Under the pieces are notes generated by a model. The model was not told the origin of the DNA, made no database searches, and saw only the letters and a program-made list of their open reading frames with translations. A DNA stretch of 11,642 nt from an uncultured Emergencia sp. (GTDB taxonomy: Bacteria; Bacillota; Clostridia; Peptostreptococcales; Anaerovoracaceae), in assembly GCA_902476665.1 (NCBI GenBank), contig CABSEO010000025.1:1-11642 (forward strand). Direction: 5' to 3'. Below are positions 7,515 through 11,642 of this stretch, piece by piece (the first letter of the stretch is position 1; each line of letters begins with the position of its first letter). Both the position numbers and the translations under genes were made by a program.

Positions 7515-9107
7515 TTACTGTCTTTGTGCAACAAATTCCTCTATCTGCCGGTTCATTTCATCAATTACCTTTTGAACTCCGGCATCTTCCATTTTCTCTG
7601 AAAATTCTGCCAGAGTGGCATCTACGTCCTTCGCCATGCCGAGATTCAGCGGTTTATAATACTTGTCCATCAGCGTACTGATGATGGCAATTTCCGTATT
7701 CACAGGCGTCGGATCAAATACAAACGCATCCAAGGTATGATGCTTGATTTTATCCGCATAACCTTCAATGATTCCTGTGTAGGTCTCGTCCAGCAGAGTA
7801 GGATTTTCCACATATTCTGTTCGGTTGATCGCTTCGTTTGTCCATCCCCAGTTACAGTTTGCGTCTACACCATAATCCGAATTCTTATCCAGCAGCTTAT
7901 ACTGATCCTCGCCAACTGCTTCCCAATGTACGCCTTCGATACCCAGCTTGGTCAGATCATAAATTTCCGGGTTGGTATAAAACTCGTTCAGAACCATCAT
8001 CGCTCTTTCTTTATTACGACTGTTCCTGTTAATTGCCATACCGTTATTGGTATATGGATAGACTTTCTGTGCAAGGTCAGGAGCAAAATCAATGATTCTG
8101 CTGTTCCAGTCCGGATGTTCCGAATTTGCGATTCGTCCATACGATAGCTGATTACTCAGGTTCCACGTCATTACAGCTGACTTTCCATTCAAAAAATTGT
8201 CCTGCTTTTCATCCTGTGAATTCAGCGAGTCTGCTGACCAGTAGCCCTTCTCGTACATCTCCTGCATTTTATGACAATAATCGGAAAACTCATCCCAGTC
8301 CAGAATATAGCGTACTTCCAGATCCGAAGGATCCGCATAATGATACATGAACAGCTTGTTATCATCTCCGTTGATAGCGGAATATCCAAGAGTCAGCCAT
8401 TCGTACAGATCCTGAAATTCTCCGCCGCCCGTTCCTAATGCAGATACGGAAGCTTCTCCTGTACATACATCATCAAGGAATGCCTCCAACTCTTCCCTGC
8501 TGGTAATATCTTCATAGCCGTACTTTTCCATCAAGTCGCCTCTTACCAAGAGGTTGCCGCCGCTCGCGTACTCATTTTTATAACAGGGCACCATATAAAT
8601 TTTTCCGTCGATTTGGGCCTGTTCCCAGGCATCTTCCGGTGCCACTGCCTGGATGTCCGGAGCGTAAGTAGAAATGAATTCCGGTGTAAGCTCATAAAAT
8701 CCGCCCATATTAGCCGTTTCACTATAATGAGCCCACCCTGTAGCTGTAAAAATCAGGTCGAAATCTTCTCCGGAAGAAAACAGAAGAGAATATTTGGTAT
8801 CGTGCTCCGCCCAGGATAAAAATTCCACTTCTACCGTAGCGTTTACGGTTTCCTCCAGTTTCTTATTTACTTCATCGTACACAAGATCGAAATCCGGGGT
8901 GCGATCCCCAATGAGGTACATCTTAATCGTTACCGGTTCTGAAACGTCATTTCCCCGATAGGTTTTCCCCTCGCTCTCCGAAACAGCAGTGCTCGCTGCA
9001 CCTTCTGTGCTATTCTGGGTTTGTGTCGCCTCCGATCCACACCCCCCAAGGAAAAGCGTACCCAATAATGCGCCTGACAGCAATACAGACAACAGTCTCT
9101 TTTTCAT
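7515..9107 (-). CDS. Lipoprotein extracellular sugar-binding protein of the ABC importer (LplA/YtcQ-like)
   Basis: A 530-residue solute-binding lipoprotein. It begins with MKKR, a hydrophobic stretch and a lipobox L-G-G-C with the lipidated cysteine at residue 23, followed by a Ser/Thr/Glu-rich linker to about residue 50. It should therefore be anchored to the outer face of the membrane and hand substrate to the two permeases. The mature protein starts with PVTIKMYLIGDRTPDFD, and the region VEFLSWAEHDTKYSLLFSSG has the layout of large family 1 binding proteins of the LplA group. The C-terminal part (about residues 390-530, with a long helix ending QIEEFVAQRQ) fits the DUF3502-type ending, recognised by eye only. 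ATG at 9107 has a near-perfect AAGGAGG 6 nt upstream, stronger than those of the permeases, consistent with higher expression of the binding protein. The propeller gene follows after 27 nt. Ligand is unknown; the neighbouring enzymes suggest an oligosaccharide. Confidence 0.93.
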   Translation of the reverse strand: MKKRLLSVLLSGALLGTLFLGGCGSEATQTQNSTEGAASTAVSESEGKTYRGNDVSEPVTIKMYLIGDRTPDFDLVYDEVNKKLEETVNATVEVEFLSWAEHDTKYSLLFSSGEDFDLIFTATGWAHYSETANMGGFYELTPEFISTYAPDIQAVAPEDAWEQAQIDGKIYMVPCYKNEYASGGNLLVRGDLMEKYGYEDITSREELEAFLDDVCTGEASVSALGTGGGEFQDLYEWLTLGYSAINGDDNKLFMYHYADPSDLEVRYILDWDEFSDYCHKMQEMYEKGYWSADSLNSQDEKQDNFLNGKSAVMTWNLSNQLSYGRIANSEHPDWNSRIIDFAPDLAQKVYPYTNNGMAINRNSRNKERAMMVLNEFYTNPEIYDLTKLGIEGVHWEAVGEDQYKLLDKNSDYGVDANCNWGWTNEAINRTEYVENPTLLDETYTGIIEGYADKIKHHTLDAFVFDPTPVNTEIAIISTLMDKYYKPLNLGMAKDVDATLAEFSEKMEDAGVQKVIDEMNRQIEEFVAQRQ

Positions 9108-9174
9108 AAAGAACCTCCTTTTCTATGCCCTATGTTTTTTCCCCTTTATGAAGCAGCATTTTCTTCATAAGAAA

Positions 9175-9203
9175 ATAGTAGCTTATTTCATTTTTTTCAT
9201 CAA
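9175..9203 (-). promoter_or_regulatory. Possible sigma-A-type promoter for the binding-protein gene
   Basis: On the minus strand TTGATG (9198-9203) and TACTAT (9175-9180) are separated by 17 nt, each matching 4 of 6 consensus bases, giving an untranslated leader of about 60 nt. The surrounding sequence is AT-rich, so chance matches are likely. It would allow extra transcription of the binding-protein and enzyme genes. Confidence 0.3.
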
Positions 9204-9233
9204 TTCGCATAAAACCCAAATATTTTTTCCAAC

Positions 9234-9264
9234 TTCCTGCAATATCAACCAGTTTTTGCAGGAA
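9234..9264. repeat. 9-bp inverted repeat upstream of the binding-protein gene
   Basis: TTCCTGCAA (9234-9242) and TTGCAGGAA (9256-9264) are exact inverted copies separated by 13 bases, 6 nt from the palindrome at 9270. No U-run follows on the minus strand, so it is not a standard terminator. It could form an RNA stem-loop between the permease and binding-protein messages, protecting or processing the transcript, or be a second protein-binding site. Confidence 0.55.
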
Positions 9265-9269
9265 ACCGT

Positions 9270-9283
9270 GCGCAACGTTGCGC
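9270..9283. promoter_or_regulatory. Perfect 14-bp palindrome, candidate LacI-family operator
   Basis: GCGCAACGTTGCGC is its own reverse complement and has the central CG within AACGTT common to LacI/GalR-family operators and catabolite-responsive elements. It is intergenic, 12 nt after the permease 2 stop and about 160 nt before the binding-protein start. The repressor gene at the head of this operon is the obvious candidate binder; a CcpA-type regulator is the alternative. Binding is inferred from symmetry and position only. Confidence 0.6.
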
Positions 9284-9295
9284 TTCTTGATTTCA

Positions 9296-10210
9296 TCATC
9301 CTTTTACAGCACCGATGGTGATTCCCTGAACGAAATATTTCTGTACAAACGGATAGGCAAAAACGATAGGTCCGGTCGCCACTACCGTAAGTGCCATCTT
9401 GAGGGACTGGGTTGGCAAGTTGAATGCCGCTGCTACTGCGCCACTGGCAGCACTGGACAAAATCTTTCGGTATGCCTGAATATTGTTGATTTGTTCATAA
9501 AGGAAATACTGCAGCGGAAACATTTCGCTGTCCGATATATAAAGCATTGCATTATACCAGTCATTCCAATAGGCCAGTGCAATGAAAAGCCCTACCGTAG
9601 CCAGAGCAGGACGAACCAGTGGCATAACCACCTGGAAAAGCATCATAAAGTCCCCGCAGCCGTCGATTTTCGCAGCGTCGATTAAAGACTCCGGAACAGA
9701 CAACATGTAACTTTTCATAATCAGCAGATTATAAACGTTAAAAAGCAACGGAAGCAACAGCGCCAGGTAGGAATTTTTCAATCCCAGATATCTTGTCATC
9801 AGGATGTATATGGAAACCAATCCTCCGTTGAACAAAGTCGTAAAATAAAAGAAGAAAGAGAAACCGCTTCGCCATTCAAAATCTCGTCTGGAAAGGACAT
9901 ATGCGGTCATAGTCTGCAGCAACAAGCCTATCGCCGTACCTGCTAAAGTCAGCGTGATCGTGACAAGATAGGCTTTCGCGACTACCGCCGGCGACTTGAA
10001 AACCGCCTTATATGCTTCCAAGGAAAACTCTTTCGGCCACAGACTGAATCCATATAGGGAAATCGCTTCTTCCGAAGTAAATGATGCTGCCAGCACCATG
10101 ATAAAAGGAATCAGGCAAACAAGCGCTATCAGCCCGCAAAATAGGTATCCGACCACATTTACACCACTGATCTTTTTTCGTCCTGACTTCTTTAAACTTT
10201 TTTTCTTCAT
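9296..10210 (-). CDS. ABC sugar transporter permease, LplC/YtcP/MalG type
   Basis: A 304-residue partner permease. A lysine-rich N-terminus precedes the first membrane span (about residues 19-43), and further spans follow. The EAA loop lies at about residues 174-201, with DAAKIDGCGDFMMLFQVVMP and then LVRP. The C-terminus (YPFVQKYFVQGITIGAVKG) is the characteristic ending of LplC/YtcP/MalG-type subunits. ATG at 10210 is preceded by TTTAGGAG with about 8 nt spacing, and the gene begins 11 nt after permease 1, so they are co-transcribed. The stop TGA at 9296-9298 is followed by a 188-nt intergenic region carrying a palindrome and an inverted repeat before the binding-protein gene, the only sizeable gap in this operon before the GH127-GH35 junction. 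The role (membrane half of a sugar importer) is secure; the sugar is not. Confidence 0.95.
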   Translation of the reverse strand: MKKKSLKKSGRKKISGVNVVGYLFCGLIALVCLIPFIMVLAASFTSEEAISLYGFSLWPKEFSLEAYKAVFKSPAVVAKAYLVTITLTLAGTAIGLLLQTMTAYVLSRRDFEWRSGFSFFFYFTTLFNGGLVSIYILMTRYLGLKNSYLALLLPLLFNVYNLLIMKSYMLSVPESLIDAAKIDGCGDFMMLFQVVMPLVRPALATVGLFIALAYWNDWYNAMLYISDSEMFPLQYFLYEQINNIQAYRKILSSAASGAVAAAFNLPTQSLKMALTVVATGPIVFAYPFVQKYFVQGITIGAVKG

Positions 10211-10221
10211 CGCATTCTCTC

Positions 10222-11145
10222 CTAAAATAATGCATAATCCTTATCGTAGCTCGAAACCAAACGGTTTGCGAAAACAACGGTTACAAAGCATAAAACGGAC
10301 TGGAAAAAGCCGGATGCTGCAGCCATTCCAATATCATTGTTGTTGATGAGTGCACGGAAGGTAAACGTATCGATCACATCCGTCACATCATACAACGTGC
10401 CATTGGTTCCGATTAAATTGTAAAACAGATCAAAATTTCCTCTGAAAATTCCGCCTACTGCCAGCAGCACCAAAATGATCATGGTAGGACGCACCATCGG
10501 AATGATAATTTTAAAAATGCGCTGCAATTTCCCCGCTCCATCAATCTCGGCTGCCTCGTAGATGGATGTGTCAATTCCCATAATGGAAGCCAGGTAAAGA
10601 ATGGAGCCATAGCCCACACTTTTCCAGGCATTGAATACAATAATAATTAGAGGCCATATTTTCGGCATGCTATACAGGTTTACTTTTTCTCCGCCGAACG
10701 CAACAATCACCTTATTCACGATTCCATAGTCGTAACTCAGGATATTGAAGGCAATTACGGATACCACGACCCATGAAATAAAATAGGGCAAGAACATAAA
10801 GGACTGAGAAACTTTCCGAAATCTCTTGTTTTTGATTTCCACCAGAAAAATTGCCACCGCCAGCTGCAAAATGTTATTGACGATAATAAAGGCCGCATTA
10901 TACAAGAATGTGTTCCTGGTCACTTTCCATGCCTGACCGGATTTAAAAAAGAACCTAAAATTATCCACCCCATTCCATGGACTCCCAAAGATACCGTCTA
11001 CATAGTTATATTTCTTAAATGCCAGAACGATCCCGGCCATTGGAATATAGTTGAATAAGATTACATACAGTACGGCCGGAAGGAGCATTAACAATAAAAC
11101 CCGATATCGTTTCAGCTTACCGAGAAAATTATTTTTTTGTTTCAT
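10222..11145 (-). CDS. ABC sugar transporter permease, LplB/MalF type
   Basis: A 307-residue inner-membrane permease of a carbohydrate (CUT1-type) ABC importer. It has about six hydrophobic segments, the first at about residues 15-40, the others spread to about residue 293. The EAA cytoplasmic loop that docks the ATPase is clear at about residues 197-220: EAAEIDGAGKLQRIFKIIIP followed by MVRP. Start: ATG at 11145 has GAAGGAG about 8 nt upstream and overlaps the repressor stop by ATGA. It is followed after 11 nt by the second permease, with which it should form the transmembrane heterodimer. The N-terminal stretch (basic, then LLLMLLPAVLYVILFNYIPM) resembles LplB/YteP-type permeases that import plant-derived oligosaccharides in Firmicutes. 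No ATPase gene is in the window; by analogy a shared MsmX-type ATPase elsewhere could energise it. Substrate cannot be read from the sequence. Confidence 0.95.
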   Translation of the reverse strand: MKQKNNFLGKLKRYRVLLLMLLPAVLYVILFNYIPMAGIVLAFKKYNYVDGIFGSPWNGVDNFRFFFKSGQAWKVTRNTFLYNAAFIIVNNILQLAVAIFLVEIKNKRFRKVSQSFMFLPYFISWVVVSVIAFNILSYDYGIVNKVIVAFGGEKVNLYSMPKIWPLIIIVFNAWKSVGYGSILYLASIMGIDTSIYEAAEIDGAGKLQRIFKIIIPMVRPTMIILVLLAVGGIFRGNFDLFYNLIGTNGTLYDVTDVIDTFTFRALINNNDIGMAAASGFFQSVLCFVTVVFANRLVSSYDKDYALF

Positions 11146-11642
11146 ATCAGTTTCTCCTTCTTTCTTTTTGTCGATTGTCTCAGGCGGATTTCGTAATTAG
11201 CACAACTCTTAATCGGCATCTTTTTCCCTTCCAGCATTCCGATCAGAACCTTTGCTGCTATTGATCCCAATTGATGACCATCCACCCGGATGGCCGTAAT
11301 TGGAGGATTGTTCATTTCCATATGGATACTGTCGTGCATGGACGCGACCCTGATCTCCTCTGGTATCCGGCATCCATATTCCTGAAGCTTGCGAACAAGC
11401 TTTTTGCACAGGGCGTCATCCGTACACACTGCACAATCCGCCTTATTGTCCACGATTTTTAAAACAGCCCGGTCCAGTTCCATAGGCCCATCCACATTCT
11501 GAAAAAACAGTTCCTGGTTATTACTGCTTCCTTTTTGACAGATCACACCCAGAAATCCTTCACATCTGTACCGATTGACCATATTATTGCTGTCAGCCGA
11601 AAGCAGCGCTATGTTCTTCTCCCCGTTTCTCAATAACATGGA
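11142..11642 (-). CDS. LacI/GalR-family transcriptional repressor, C-terminal part (cut by window edge)
   Basis: The visible 166 residues are the C-terminal part of the sugar-binding (Peripla_BP_3-like) domain of a LacI/GalR regulator; the helix-turn-helix end lies beyond the window. Supporting signs are the segment ending CAVCTDDALCKKLV, then a G-x-x-IPEEIRVASMHDS stretch matching the family's 'vPeDvsvvGfDds' turn, then PPITAIRVDGHQLGSIAAKVL and GMLEG, which match the usual C-terminal 'PLTTVR....lG..Aa..Ll.llEG' pattern. The reading frame continues through the edge (last codon TCC), so the start is not here. The stop TGA overlaps the ATG of the downstream permease by 4 nt (ATGA), so the regulator and transporter are in one transcript and probably translationally coupled. 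By family, it should bind an imported sugar and control this operon; the palindrome at 9270-9283 is a candidate site. Family is well supported; ligand is unknown. Confidence 0.9.
   Translation of the reverse strand, partial: SMLLRNGEKNIALLSADSNNMVNRYRCEGFLGVICQKGSSNNQELFFQNVDGPMELDRAVLKIVDNKADCAVCTDDALCKKLVRKLQEYGCRIPEEIRVASMHDSIHMEMNNPPITAIRVDGHQLGSIAAKVLIGMLEGKKMPIKSCANYEIRLRQSTKRKKEKLI

Noticed and set aside
6843..7601. Long open frame (252 codons) on the plus strand
   Set aside because: It is antisense to propeller paralogue 1, which has clear family motifs and a ribosome site; the plus frame shows no domain pattern and is Cys/Phe/Ser-rich as antisense shadows often are.
9183..9299. 38-codon minus-strand frame starting with ATGATG at the permease 2 stop
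   Set aside because: Its start overlaps the permease stop, but there is no properly spaced ribosome site and it runs through the palindrome and inverted repeat; more likely regulatory DNA than a gene.
9130..9302. Protein-like minus-strand open frame (containing KLVDIAGSWKKYLGF and IDEKNEISYYFL) between permease 2 and the binding protein
   Set aside because: It has no ATG, GTG or TTG with a ribosome site at its beginning. It could be a worn gene fragment, but I cannot support it.

Overview
The window reads as part of a carbohydrate-uptake and glycoside-breakdown locus from a low-to-mid GC, gut-type Clostridia, probably Lachnospiraceae. That assignment is inferred from strong AGGAGG-type ribosome sites, an LplB/YtcP-type permease pair with an LplA-type lipoprotein and no ATPase gene, and the companion glycosidases. 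Every gene I can support lies on the minus strand, so transcription runs from high to low coordinates.

Right to left, the locus starts with the C-terminal end of a LacI/GalR-family repressor cut by the window edge (11142-11642). It continues with two ABC sugar permeases (10222-11145 and 9296-10210), a 188-nt intergenic stretch and a lipoprotein solute-binding protein (7515-9107). Next come two paralogous five-bladed-propeller glycosidase-like proteins (6465-7487 and 5521-6468), a GH127 (DUF1680) beta-L-arabinofuranosidase-type enzyme (3646-5508) and a GH35 beta-galactosidase (1310-3454). Repressor and first permease overlap by ATGA, as do the two propeller genes. No enzyme has a secretion signal. 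The simplest model is that an oligosaccharide is captured by the lipoprotein, imported by the two permeases using an ATPase encoded elsewhere, and dismantled in the cytoplasm by the propeller enzymes, GH127 and GH35. An arabinose- and galactose-containing plant glycan fragment is the plausible but unproven substrate.

Control signals seen in the sequence are a perfect 14-bp palindrome with an AACGTT centre between permease 2 and the binding protein (9270-9283, LacI-operator-like), a nearby 9-bp inverted repeat (9234-9264), an intrinsic terminator between GH127 and GH35 (3548-3592), and a weaker terminator-like hairpin after GH35 (1234-1273). The GH35 open frame runs back through the 3548-3592 terminator, but the real start is a GTG at 3454.

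The left 1.1 kb is different: it holds decayed cell-wall-hydrolase genes. A GH24 phage-type lysozyme with an intact catalytic triad is interrupted by an in-frame TAA at codon 60. It then runs, out of frame, into the C-terminal half of a DUF1906 (Rv2525c-like glycoside-hydrolase-like) protein that is itself frameshifted. A further open frame of unknown function runs off the left edge. This looks like a relic from prophage or cell-wall-lysis genes joined by deletion. No rRNA, tRNA, CRISPR array, transposase or insertion sequence was seen.
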